Origin: Pseudomonas sp. LD120
Lineage (GTDB): Bacteria > Pseudomonadota > Gammaproteobacteria > Pseudomonadales > Pseudomonadaceae
Length of the DNA: 64,000 nucleotides
NCBI RefSeq assembly: GCF_009861525.1
Contig: NZ_WVHL01000005.1
Coordinates: 1,984,001 to 2,048,000 of the forward strand
Direction: 5' to 3'
Part shown: positions 26,227 through 34,760 of the stretch, one piece after another
Numbering within the stretch: the first letter of the stretch is position 1
How the letters are laid out: the number at the start of each line of letters is the position of its first letter
Notes under the pieces: model-generated
Told to the model about the DNA's origin: nothing
The model's input: only the letters and a program-made list of their open reading frames with translations
Database searches by the model: none
Program-made: the position numbers and the translations under genes

Positions 26227-27549
26227 ATGCAAGTTAAGCGTTTTTTCGCCGCCGATATGCGTCAGGCCATGAAGCTGGTTCGTGATGAGCTGGGCGCTGA
26301 AGCCGCCATCATCGGCAATCGGCGTATCGCCGGGGGCGTCGAGTTGACGGCGGCCCTGGATTACAAGTTGTCAGCCTTGTCGCCGCGGGTTCCGAACATG
26401 GAACTTGAAGACGAGCTGCGCAAGACTCAGTCGCGGATCGTCACCGCCCAGGCTGAGCTGAGCCTGCGGGGCGAGGGCGACAGCGCCTCGATCACCAATC
26501 GCCAGTTGTTCGCCGGTCTGCCTTTGACGGCGGCCGAGCCGCTGATCGAGCCGACCCTGAGCGAACGCCCGCGTCCGGTGCCGGTGCCCGCTGCGGCGGC
26601 GACCGATAGCCGCGCCCTGGATTCGATGCGTTTCGAACTCAACGGTCTGCGTGAGCTACTGGAAGTCCAGCTCGGCTCGCTGGCCTGGAGTCAGTTGCAA
26701 GGTAGTCGTCCTGAGCAGGCCAACCTCTGGCGCCGCTTGCAGCGTATCGGTCTGTCCGGCCCGCTGGCCCGCGATCTGCTGGCGCTGATTACCGAGATTA
26801 AAGAACCTCGTCAGGCCTGGCGCATGCTGCTGGCGCACTTGGCTCGGATGATTCTGACCCCTGAGGTCGAGCCTCTGGAAGAGGGTGGAGTGATCGCCAT
26901 GGTCGGCCCGGCCGGCATGGGCAAAACCACCACCCTGGCCAAGCTGGCGGCGCGTTATGTGCTCAAGTACGGTGCGCAGAACATTGCGTTGGTGAGCATG
27001 GACAGTTTTCGCATCGGTGCTCAGGAGCAGCTCAAGACCTTGGGGCGCATCCTCAATGTTTCGGTAACCCACGTCGATCCTGGTCAGTCCCTGGCTCAGG
27101 CTCTGGACCCGCTGCTGCGCAAGCGAGTGGTGCTGATCGACACCGCTGGCCTGCAAGCCAGTGATCCGGCGTTGCGCATGCAGCTGGAAAGCCTGGCCGG
27201 TCGTGGCATCAAGGCAAAAAATTATCTGGTGCTTGCAACCACTAGCCAGAAACAGGTTCTAACGGCGGCTTATCACAGCTACAAGCGCTGCGGCCTGGCC
27301 GGTTGCATCCTGACCAAGCTGGATGAAACCGCCAGCCTTGGCGAGGTGTTGAGCCTGGCTATCGGTCATGAACTGCCGGTGGCCTATCTGACCGATGGAC
27401 CGCGGATCCCTGACGATTTGCACCTGCCTCGCAGGCATCAGTTGGTGAGCCGCGCCGTGAGCGTACAGATGCAGGAAGAACCCAGCGAAGAAGCCATGGC
27501 CGACATGTTCGCTGACCTCTACCACAGCCCCAACAAGCGGGTTGGTTGA
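26227..27549 (+). CDS. flhF: FlhF, SRP-type GTPase for polar flagellum placement
   Basis: FlhF recruits the first flagellar components to the old cell pole. The 440-residue product has an N-terminal basic domain (MQVKRFFAADMRQAMKLVRD), a linker (about 90-150) and an NG GTPase domain with the P-loop GPAGMGKTTTLAKLAARY, SMDSFRIGAQEQL, LIDTAGL and TKLDETASLG. It lies 11 bases after flhA and before fleN, the pair that jointly sets flagellar place and number. Confidence 0.97.
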   Translation: MQVKRFFAADMRQAMKLVRDELGAEAAIIGNRRIAGGVELTAALDYKLSALSPRVPNMELEDELRKTQSRIVTAQAELSLRGEGDSASITNRQLFAGLPLTAAEPLIEPTLSERPRPVPVPAAAATDSRALDSMRFELNGLRELLEVQLGSLAWSQLQGSRPEQANLWRRLQRIGLSGPLARDLLALITEIKEPRQAWRMLLAHLARMILTPEVEPLEEGGVIAMVGPAGMGKTTTLAKLAARYVLKYGAQNIALVSMDSFRIGAQEQLKTLGRILNVSVTHVDPGQSLAQALDPLLRKRVVLIDTAGLQASDPALRMQLESLAGRGIKAKNYLVLATTSQKQVLTAAYHSYKRCGLAGCILTKLDETASLGEVLSLAIGHELPVAYLTDGPRIPDDLHLPRRHQLVSRAVSVQMQEEPSEEAMADMFADLYHSPNKRVG

Positions 27550-27668
27550 GGTGAATTTTGAATAGATTGCAGTGTATCTACATCGATGGCCTGCCATGCA
27601 TTGTTCCAATGGTGAACGCGCAGCCAGTTATGTGGCCCCGTCTAAGTAAGACAAGGTAAAGAAAGAAC

Positions 27669-28499
27669 ATGGGCAGCATGCATCCCGTACAGGTGATTGC
27701 GGTGACCGGCGGCAAAGGTGGCGTCGGCAAGACTAATGTGTCAGTGAACTTGTCCCTGGCTCTGGCTGAGCTCGGTCGTCGAGTCTTGCTGCTGGACGCT
27801 GACCTGGGGCTGGCCAACGTCGACGTGCTGTTGGGCCTGACCCCCAAACACACCCTGGCGGATGTGATCGAAGGGCGTTGCGAGCTGCGTGATGTGCTGC
27901 TCCAGGGACCTGGCGGCATCCGCATCGTTCCGGCCGCTTCGGGCACGCAGAGTATGGTGCACCTGAGTCCTGCCCAGCACGCTGGCTTGATCCAGGCTTT
28001 CAGCGACATCGGCGACAATCTCGATGTGCTGGTGATCGACACCGCTGCGGGTATTGGTGATTCTGTGGTCAGCTTCGTTCGCGCGGCCCAGGAAGTGCTG
28101 CTGGTGGTCTGCGATGAGCCCACCTCGATCACCGATGCCTACGCGCTGATCAAATTGCTCAATCGCGACTACGGCATGAACCGCTTCCGGGTCCTGGCCA
28201 ACATGGCTCAGAGCCCTCAGGAAGGGCGCAACCTGTTTGCAAAATTGACTAAGGTCACGGACCGCTTCCTGGACGTGGCCTTACAATACGTCGGCGCAGT
28301 TCCCTACGACGAAAGCGTGCGCAAGGCCGTGCAAAAGCAGCGTGCGGTCTATGAGGCCTTTCCTCGTTCGAAGTGTGCATTGGCGTTCAAGGCCATCGCG
28401 CAAAAAGTCGATACCTGGCCGTTGCCGGCAAACCCTCGCGGGCATCTGGAGTTTTTTGTCGAGCGGCTAGTGCATCAAACAGCGGGACCGGTGCTATGA
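27669..28499 (+). CDS. fleN: FleN (FlhG), ParA-type flagellar number regulator
   Basis: FleN is a MinD/ParA-family ATPase that binds FleQ and keeps flagellar number at one or few. The 276-residue product has the deviant Walker A GGKGGVGKTNVSVNLSLALA, LLLDADLGLANVDVLLG and VIDTAAGIGDSVVSF. A gap of 119 bases separates it from flhF, in which no clear promoter was seen. Its stop overlaps the fliA ATG. Confidence 0.96.
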   Translation: MGSMHPVQVIAVTGGKGGVGKTNVSVNLSLALAELGRRVLLLDADLGLANVDVLLGLTPKHTLADVIEGRCELRDVLLQGPGGIRIVPAASGTQSMVHLSPAQHAGLIQAFSDIGDNLDVLVIDTAAGIGDSVVSFVRAAQEVLLVVCDEPTSITDAYALIKLLNRDYGMNRFRVLANMAQSPQEGRNLFAKLTKVTDRFLDVALQYVGAVPYDESVRKAVQKQRAVYEAFPRSKCALAFKAIAQKVDTWPLPANPRGHLEFFVERLVHQTAGPVL

Positions 28500-29236
28500 C
28501 TGCCAGTGGCTACAACCTCTACAAGAAGTCCGCGCGTGACAGTCAGTACGAGTTGATCGAGCGCTATGCGCCTCTGGTCAAGCGGATTGCCTACCACCTG
28601 TTGGCGCGGTTGCCAGCCAGTGTTCAGGTGGAAGACCTGATTCAGGCCGGGATGATCGGTTTGCTTGAAGTGTCGACCAAATACGACGCGAGCAAGGGCG
28701 CGAGTTTCGAGACTTATGCGGGTATTCGTATCCGCGGGGCGATGCTCGACGAGGTTCGCAAAGGTGACTGGGCACCGCGTTCGGTGCACCGTAATACGCG
28801 CATGGTCAGTGATGCCATTCGCGCAATTGAAGCGAAAACCGGTCGCGACGCTAAAGATCACGAAGTTGCGGCCGAACTTCAATTGAGTCTCGACGATTAT
28901 TACGGGATTTTGAACGACACCTTGGGCAGTCGGCTGTTCAGTTTCGACGACCTGTTGCAGGACGGCGAACATGAAGGGCTGCACGAGGATGGCGCCAGTG
29001 CTCATCTCGAGCCGTCACGGGACCTGGAGGATGAACGTTTTCAGGCCGCGTTGGCGGACGCGATTGCCAATTTGCCGGAGCGCGAGCGACTGGTGTTGGC
29101 GCTGTACTACGACGAAGAGCTGAACCTCAAGGAGATTGGTGAGGTCCTGGGGGTCAGCGAGTCGCGGGTCAGCCAGTTACACAGCCAGTGCGCAGCCCGT
29201 TTGCGGGGGCGTTTGGGGGAGTGGCGAGCGCGCTGA
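28496..29236 (+). CDS. fliA: RNA polymerase sigma-28 factor FliA
   Basis: FliA directs class IV flagellar promoters such as fliC, and is held by FlgM until hook completion. The 246-residue product has sigma regions 2 (YAPLVKRIAYHLLARLPASV ... DLIQAGMIGL, ASFETYAGIRIRGAMLDEVR), 3 and 4 (LPERERLVLALYYDEELNLK, then LGVSESRVSQLHSQC). ATG 28496 overlaps the fleN stop, giving the normal family length. Confidence 0.97.
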   Translation: MTASGYNLYKKSARDSQYELIERYAPLVKRIAYHLLARLPASVQVEDLIQAGMIGLLEVSTKYDASKGASFETYAGIRIRGAMLDEVRKGDWAPRSVHRNTRMVSDAIRAIEAKTGRDAKDHEVAAELQLSLDDYYGILNDTLGSRLFSFDDLLQDGEHEGLHEDGASAHLEPSRDLEDERFQAALADAIANLPERERLVLALYYDEELNLKEIGEVLGVSESRVSQLHSQCAARLRGRLGEWRAR

Positions 29237-29240
29237 CAGG

Positions 29241-29295
29241 CAGTGTGGGGACACTGCGACCAAGACCGGTGCGGCCAGGCGCAGTACCGGTCTTG
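29241..29295. repeat. Two tandem hairpins between fliA and cheY
   Basis: CAGTGT-GGGG-ACACTG (29241-29256) and CAAGACCGGT ... ACCGGTCTTG (29261-29270 with 29286-29295, 15-base loop) are two perfect inverted repeats placed back to back after the fliA stop. No T-tract follows either, so they may act as mRNA stability or partial termination structures separating fliA from the che genes. Confidence 0.6.
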
Positions 29296-29390
29296 CAGTA
29301 TGTGCTCCATGCAGTTGTTGTGTGTTATGCCGGATTGATTGAATGGCGCGTTCAGGTGCTGAATGCGTTTAAGACTGCTTGGAGGTCGAA

Positions 29391-29774
29391 TTGGACAAGA
29401 ACATGAAAATCCTCATCGTTGATGATTTTTCAACGATGCGGCGGATCATAAAAAACCTGTTGCGTGATCTGGGTTTCACCAACACGGTCGAGGCCGATGA
29501 TGGCACTACTGCCATTCCGGTACTCAACAGCGGGAGTATCGACTTTCTGGTAACGGACTGGAACATGCCGGGCATGACCGGTATTGACCTGTTGCGCCAT
29601 GTCCGCGCCGACGAAAAGCTCAAGCACCTGCCAGTGTTGATGGTGACCGCCGAAGCCAAGCGCGAACAGATCATCGAAGCTGCTCAAGCTGGCGTAAACG
29701 GCTATGTAGTTAAACCATTCACGGCTCAGGCGCTGAAAGAGAAGATCGAAAAGATCTTTGAACGCATCGGTTGA
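29391..29774 (+). CDS. cheY: Chemotaxis response regulator CheY
   Basis: CheY-P diffuses from the CheA array to FliM to change motor rotation. A single receiver domain with DDFSTMRRI, phosphoacceptor in VTDWNMPGMTGIDLL and VKPF. I favour TTG 29391: GGAGG (29381-29385) is 5 bases from it but 17 bases from the in-frame ATG 29403. The extra MDKN lines up with the ADKE start of E. coli CheY, putting the acceptor at Asp56 (E. coli Asp57). With ATG 29403 the protein has 123 residues. Confidence 0.95.
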   Translation: MDKNMKILIVDDFSTMRRIIKNLLRDLGFTNTVEADDGTTAIPVLNSGSIDFLVTDWNMPGMTGIDLLRHVRADEKLKHLPVLMVTAEAKREQIIEAAQAGVNGYVVKPFTAQALKEKIEKIFERIG

Positions 29775-29804
29775 TCTGCGTAGCCATTCCGCAACGGGGG
29801 AGCT

Positions 29805-30593
29805 ATGGAGCATAACGAATCTTCACTGGGCGACTTTGAGTCGACCCTGAAAAAACATGCGCTGGAACTGGTCGATAGCCTTGAGAAGGGTCGGTTCGGC
29901 GAAGCGGTGCAATTGATCCATGAGCTCAATCAGACCCGGGACCGCGGCCTGTATCAGGAAGTGGGCAAGCTCACCCGCGAGTTGCATAGCGCGATCGTCA
30001 ATTTTCAGATTGACCCGCACATGCCGCAAGCCGAGGAAGTTTCACAGATCACGGATGCCACTGAGCGCCTGTCCTATGTTGTCCGGCTTACAGAAGCCGC
30101 GGCCAATCGCACCATGGACCTGGTGGAGAGCAGCACCCCGCTGGTCAACGGCCTGAGCACCGAAGCCCAGGCCTTGAGCGCAGACTGGGGGCGCTTCATG
30201 CGACGCGAGGTCGGAGCCGAAGAGTTTCGCGAGCTGGCACGTCGGGTTGACAGTTTCCTGACGCGTAGCGAGCAGGATACCCGCGCCGTCTCGGGCCACC
30301 TCAACGATATTCTGCTCGCGCAGGATTACCAGGACCTGACCGGTCAGGTGATCAAGCGCGTGACCCAGTTGGTCACGGAAGTCGAAAGCAATCTGCTCAA
30401 ACTCGTCCTGATGGCCAGTCAGGTTGATCGTTTTGCCGGCATCGAACACGACCGTCAATCGATCCTCGCTGAAAAAGATCCGCAAAAACATCTCGCCAAG
30501 GGTGAAGGTCCGCAGATTCATGCCGATAAACGGGAAGACGTTATGTCCGGTCAGGACGATGTAGACGATTTGCTTTCCAGCCTTGGATTCTAG
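29805..30593 (+). CDS. cheZ: CheY-P phosphatase CheZ
   Basis: CheZ dephosphorylates CheY-P. The 262-residue helical product has the catalytic motif LAQDYQDLTGQVIKRV (the Asp/Gln pair of E. coli Asp143/Gln147) and the C-terminal CheY-binding peptide DDVDDLLSSLGF. An extended linker lies between them. It starts 30 bases after cheY, behind a GGGGGAG ribosome-binding site. Confidence 0.96.
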   Translation: MEHNESSLGDFESTLKKHALELVDSLEKGRFGEAVQLIHELNQTRDRGLYQEVGKLTRELHSAIVNFQIDPHMPQAEEVSQITDATERLSYVVRLTEAAANRTMDLVESSTPLVNGLSTEAQALSADWGRFMRREVGAEEFRELARRVDSFLTRSEQDTRAVSGHLNDILLAQDYQDLTGQVIKRVTQLVTEVESNLLKLVLMASQVDRFAGIEHDRQSILAEKDPQKHLAKGEGPQIHADKREDVMSGQDDVDDLLSSLGF

Positions 30594-30605
30594 GAGCACC
30601 CATTA

Positions 30606-32867
30606 ATGAGCTTCGGCGCCGATGAAGAGATCCTTCAGGATTTCCTGGTTGAGGCCGGCGAGATTCTAGAGCAACTGTCCGAACAACTGGTCGAGCTTGA
30701 AAGCCGACCAGATGATGCGGATTTGCTCAATGCAATTTTTCGCGGTTTTCACACTGTAAAAGGGGGCGCCGGCTTCCTCCAGCTCAATGAGCTGGTGGAG
30801 TGCTGCCACATCGCCGAGAACGTCTTCGACATCCTGCGCAAGGGTGAGCGACGGGTCGACTCGGAGCTGATGGACGTGGTGCTTGAGGCTCTGGACGCGG
30901 TGAACGGCATGTTCAGCCAGGTCCGCGAACGTACCGAGATTACGGCGGCAACGCCGGAGCTGCTGGCCGCGCTGGCGCGCCTGGCAGAGCCAGCGGGTGC
31001 CGAGCCCGCAGCGCCTGTCGTGGAGGAAGCGGTTGAGCCCGTTACCGAGCCAGTGGCGGAAGCTCCATCGGGGGATATCACGGACAACGAGTTCGAGCTT
31101 TTGCTCGATTCGCTCAACAGCGCCAAGGCTGGCGTAGAGGTTGCGCCTGCCGCACCTGCCGCTCCGGCGGTGCAAGAGGGCGAACCTGGCGGCGATGAAA
31201 TCACGGATGCCGAATTTGAGTCCCTGCTTGATCAGTTGCATGGCAAAGGCCAGTTCGCCCCGGATGCCGTAGCTCCGGCTGCGCCGAGTGCTGCCAGCGG
31301 CGCGGCTGCCGGCGGTGACGAAATCACGGATGACGAATTCGAAGCTTTGCTTGATCAGTTGCATGGCAAGGGCAACTTCGCGGTCGACGCTCTGGAGTCG
31401 GCGGCGCCAGCGGCCGCAGCGCCTAGCACGCCAGCGGCCGGCGCAGACTTGATCACCGATCATGAGTTCGAATCCCTGCTGGATGAGCTGCACGGCAAAG
31501 GCAAGTTCTCTGAAACCCCGGTAACTGCCAAACCGGCGGTTGCGGCCAGTGCGGCACCCGCGGCGAGCGCTGCTGCAGTGGCCACGCCGGCGGCCAAGAA
31601 GCCCGAGGCCAAGGCCGAAGCACCGAAGCCCGCGGCGGCGCCTGCTGCGGCACCGGCCCGTGCGGCCGCCGCGCCGGCCGAGAAACCGGCCAGCGAAGCA
31701 GAAACCACGGTGCGGGTGGATACCGCGCGCCTGGACGAAATCATGAACATGGTGGGCGAGTTGGTGCTGGTGCGTAACCGTCTGGTGCGCCTGGGCCTCA
31801 ACAGTGGCGACGAAGCCATGTCCAAGGCCGTGTCGAACCTCGATGTCGTGACCGCCGATTTGCAGACTGCGGTGATGAAGACCCGCATGCAGCCGATCAA
31901 GAAGGTCTTCGGGCGCTTCCCGCGTCTGGTTCGCGACCTGGCCCGGCAGTTGAAGAAAGAGATCAACCTGGAACTGGTGGGGGAAGAAACCGACCTCGAC
32001 AAGAACCTGGTGGAGGCCCTGGCCGATCCGTTGGTGCACTTGGTGCGCAACGCGGTGGACCACGGTATCGAGTCGCCTGAAGAGCGTGAAGCATCGGGCA
32101 AGTCCCGTGGCGGTAAGGTGGTACTGGCGGCGGAGCAGGAGGGTGACCACATCCTCTTGTCGATTTCCGACGACGGCAAAGGCATGGACCCGAACGTCCT
32201 GCGCGGCATCGCCGTCAAGCGCGGTGTGATGGACAAGGACGCCGCCGATCGCCTGAGCGATACCGAGTGCTACAACCTGATTTTTGCCCCGGGTTTCTCT
32301 ACCAAGACCGAGATTTCTGACGTTTCCGGTCGTGGCGTGGGCATGGACGTGGTGAAAACCAAGATTTCCCAGCTCAACGGTTCGATCAACATCTACTCGA
32401 CCAAGGGCCAGGGCTCGAAGATTGTCATCAAGGTCCCGCTGACCCTGGCGATCATGCCGACCCTGATGGTGATGCTGGGTAACCAGGCGTTCGCTTTCCC
32501 GCTGGTCAACGTCAATGAGATTTTCCACCTCGATCTGTCCCGCACCAACGTGGTGGACGGCCAGGAAGTGGTGATCGTACGCGACAAGGCATTGCCCCTG
32601 TTCTACCTCAAGCGTTGGCTGGTCAGTTCTGCCGCTCATGAAGAGCAGCACGAAGGCCACGTAGTGATCCTTTCGGTGGGCACTCAGCGGATCGGCTTTG
32701 TCGTCGATCAACTGGTGGGTCAGGAAGAAGTGGTCATCAAGCCCTTGGGCAAAATGCTTCAGGGAACCCCGGGCATGTCCGGCGCCACCATTACCGGTGA
32801 TGGCCGTATTGCGCTGATTCTCGATGTTCCGAGCATGCTCAAGCGTTACGCCGCACGGCGTATTTGA
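30606..32867 (+). CDS. cheA: Chemotaxis histidine kinase CheA with four-copy linker motif
   Basis: The kinase of the main (Che cluster I) chemosensory array. The 753-residue product has P1/HPt (His49 in FRGFHTVKGGAGF), a long Ala/Pro-rich linker (about 120-365), dimerisation P3 (about 370-435), HATPase P4 (LVHLVRNAVDHGIE, DDGKGMD, GRGVGMDVVK) and a CheW-like P5. No classical folded P2 is apparent. Instead the linker carries four spaced copies of ITDxEFExLLDxLHGKG starting near residues 158, 199, 240 and 283; the first copy lacks the HGKG end. Confidence 0.96.
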   Translation: MSFGADEEILQDFLVEAGEILEQLSEQLVELESRPDDADLLNAIFRGFHTVKGGAGFLQLNELVECCHIAENVFDILRKGERRVDSELMDVVLEALDAVNGMFSQVRERTEITAATPELLAALARLAEPAGAEPAAPVVEEAVEPVTEPVAEAPSGDITDNEFELLLDSLNSAKAGVEVAPAAPAAPAVQEGEPGGDEITDAEFESLLDQLHGKGQFAPDAVAPAAPSAASGAAAGGDEITDDEFEALLDQLHGKGNFAVDALESAAPAAAAPSTPAAGADLITDHEFESLLDELHGKGKFSETPVTAKPAVAASAAPAASAAAVATPAAKKPEAKAEAPKPAAAPAAAPARAAAAPAEKPASEAETTVRVDTARLDEIMNMVGELVLVRNRLVRLGLNSGDEAMSKAVSNLDVVTADLQTAVMKTRMQPIKKVFGRFPRLVRDLARQLKKEINLELVGEETDLDKNLVEALADPLVHLVRNAVDHGIESPEEREASGKSRGGKVVLAAEQEGDHILLSISDDGKGMDPNVLRGIAVKRGVMDKDAADRLSDTECYNLIFAPGFSTKTEISDVSGRGVGMDVVKTKISQLNGSINIYSTKGQGSKIVIKVPLTLAIMPTLMVMLGNQAFAFPLVNVNEIFHLDLSRTNVVDGQEVVIVRDKALPLFYLKRWLVSSAAHEEQHEGHVVILSVGTQRIGFVVDQLVGQEEVVIKPLGKMLQGTPGMSGATITGDGRIALILDVPSMLKRYAARRI
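31077..31505 (+). repeat. Four-copy ITDxEFExLLD motif array inside cheA
   Basis: Codon-level copies begin at 31077, 31200, 31323 and 31452, i.e. at steps of 41, 41 and 43 codons, separated by Ala/Pro-rich spacers. Copies 2-4 all read ITDxEFExLLDxLHGKG; copy 1 ends LNSAKA. The regular period suggests internal duplication of a short binding motif. Confidence 0.9.
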
Positions 32868-32914
32868 TTCGGCGGGGAGGGGCGGTTGGCCTCGCCCCAC
32901 CTAACGGAGTGTTT

Positions 32915-34018
32915 ATGGCAGTCAAAGTCCTGGTGGTGGACGATTCGGGTTTTTTCCGCCGCCGCGTCTCGGAAATTCTTTCAGCAGATTCGAATATCCA
33001 GGTCGTCGGTACGGCGACCAACGGTAAAGAGGCGATTGATCAGGCCCTGGCACTCAAGCCGGATGTGATCACCATGGACTACGAGATGCCGATGATGGAT
33101 GGCATCACCGCCGTGCGGCACATCATGCAGCGTTGCCCGACGCCGGTGCTGATGTTCTCGTCCCTGACCCATGAAGGCGCGCGAGTGACCCTTGATGCGC
33201 TGGACGCCGGGGCAGTGGATTTCCTGCCGAAGAATTTCGAAGACATCTCGCGCAATCCCGAGAAGGTCAAGCAGTTGCTGTGCGAGAAGGTGCACAGTAT
33301 TTCGCGCAGTAATCGCCGCTTCAGCAGTTACAGTGCGCCGCAACCGGCTGCGGCTCCCGCGCCGGCCGCTTCTAGTTTCAGCAGTTCGGTGCGTCCGGCG
33401 CCGGCTCCCGCCCGCGCCGCGGCCTCCGCTCCGGCATCCCCGGCGCCCAAGCGCAAGGCTTACAAGTTGGTGGCCATTGGCACCTCTACCGGTGGTCCGG
33501 TGGCATTGCAGCGGGTCCTGACCCAACTGCCGGCTAACTTCCCGGCCCCCATTGTGTTGATCCAGCACATGCCGGCGGCGTTCACCAAGGCGTTTGCCGA
33601 GCGCCTGGACAAGTTGTGCCGTATCAGCGTCAAAGAGGCCGAGGATGGCGATATCCTGCGGCCAGGCCTGGCGTTGCTGGCCCCTGGCGGCAAGCAAATG
33701 ATGATTGACGGTCGCGGCGCGGTGAAGATTCTTCCTGGTGATGAGCGTCTGAACTACAAGCCATGCGTGGATATCACCTTTGGCTCCGCAGCCAAGTCCT
33801 ACAGCGACAAAGTTCTGGCGGTGGTGCTCACCGGTATGGGCGCTGACGGTCGCGAGGGCGCGCGCCTGCTCAAGCAGGGCGGCAGTGCTGTATGGGCTCA
33901 GGATGAAGCCAGCTGCGTGATTTACGGCATGCCCATGGCTATCGTCAAAGCCAATCTGGCGGATGCGGTGTACAGCTTGGACGACATCGGCCGGCACTTG
34001 GTCGAGGCTTGTCTCTGA
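32915..34018 (+). CDS. cheB: Receptor methylesterase CheB
   Basis: CheB removes methyl groups from chemoreceptors for adaptation. The 367-residue product has an N-terminal receiver (Asp55 in VITMDYEMPMMDG), a long Ala/Pro/Ser-rich linker (about 140-180) and a C-terminal esterase domain with the catalytic Ser in IGTSTGGP, the His in IQHMPAAF and the Asp in GMGADGREGA. ATG 32915 follows a GGAG site; the open frame upstream is intergenic. No cheR is present here. Its stop overlaps the motC start (ATGA-type). Confidence 0.95.
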   Translation: MAVKVLVVDDSGFFRRRVSEILSADSNIQVVGTATNGKEAIDQALALKPDVITMDYEMPMMDGITAVRHIMQRCPTPVLMFSSLTHEGARVTLDALDAGAVDFLPKNFEDISRNPEKVKQLLCEKVHSISRSNRRFSSYSAPQPAAAPAPAASSFSSSVRPAPAPARAAASAPASPAPKRKAYKLVAIGTSTGGPVALQRVLTQLPANFPAPIVLIQHMPAAFTKAFAERLDKLCRISVKEAEDGDILRPGLALLAPGGKQMMIDGRGAVKILPGDERLNYKPCVDITFGSAAKSYSDKVLAVVLTGMGADGREGARLLKQGGSAVWAQDEASCVIYGMPMAIVKANLADAVYSLDDIGRHLVEACL

Positions 34019-34758
34019 TGGATGTGCTGAGCCTTATCGGGATCATCATGGCGTTTGTCGCCATCATTGGCGGCAATTACCTCGAAGGTGGTCATCTCTC
34101 GGCTCTGGCTAACGGTCCCGCCGCGCTGATCGTGCTCGGCGGCACGATCGGTGCGGCCTTGCTGCAGTCGCCCTTGAGCGCTTTCAAGCGGGCCATGCAA
34201 ATTCTGGTGTGGATTCTGTTTCCGCCCCGGGTCGATTTGTCCGGTGGCGTCGACCGGGTGGTCAACTGGAGCCTGACCGCGCGCAAGGAGGGGCTTCTGG
34301 GCTTGGAAGGCGTCGCGGATGCCGAGCCGGATAGCTATTCGCGCAAAGGCCTGCAGTTGCTGGTAGACGGCGCTGAGCCGGAAGCCATTCGCAGCATCCT
34401 GGAGGTGGACTTTTACACCCAGGAAAGTCGTGATATCGAGGCGGCCAAGGTGTTCGAGAGCATGGGCGGCTACGCGCCGACGATCGGCATCATCGGTGCG
34501 GTAATGGGGCTGATTCACGTGATGGGCAACCTGGCCGACCCGTCGCAATTGGGCAGTGGCATTGCCGTGGCTTTCGTCGCCACTATCTACGGGGTGGCCA
34601 GTGCCAATCTGGTGCTGCTGCCGATCGCCGCCAAACTCAAGTCCATTGCCTTGCGTCAGTCGCGTTATCGGGAAATGTTGCTCGAAGGCATCTTGTCGAT
34701 TGCCGAAGGTGAAAACCCTCGCTCCATTGAGTTGAAGCTGCAAGGCTTCATGGACTGA
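34018..34758 (+). CDS. motC: Flagellar stator protein MotC (MotA family)
   Basis: MotA-type proton channel subunit of the second Pseudomonas stator, MotCD, which is needed for swarming. The 246-residue product has four membrane segments (about 3-22, 30-50, 145-165, 175-200) and the conserved YAPTIGIIGAVMGLIHVM of the MotA/ExbB family. Its ATG shares bases with the cheB stop, and motD follows after two bases. Confidence 0.94.
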   Translation: MDVLSLIGIIMAFVAIIGGNYLEGGHLSALANGPAALIVLGGTIGAALLQSPLSAFKRAMQILVWILFPPRVDLSGGVDRVVNWSLTARKEGLLGLEGVADAEPDSYSRKGLQLLVDGAEPEAIRSILEVDFYTQESRDIEAAKVFESMGGYAPTIGIIGAVMGLIHVMGNLADPSQLGSGIAVAFVATIYGVASANLVLLPIAAKLKSIALRQSRYREMLLEGILSIAEGENPRSIELKLQGFMD

Positions 34759-34760
34759 CT

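Noticed and set aside
27550..27668. GG-N10-GC match upstream of fleN (TGGTGAACGCGCAGCC)
   Set aside because: The -12 side lacks TTGC and the -24 side lacks CAC, so only the two dinucleotides fit; expected by chance.
30666..32900. 744-codon open frame on the minus strand across cheA
   Set aside because: Antisense shadow of a verified CheA; Arg/Gly/His-rich without domains.
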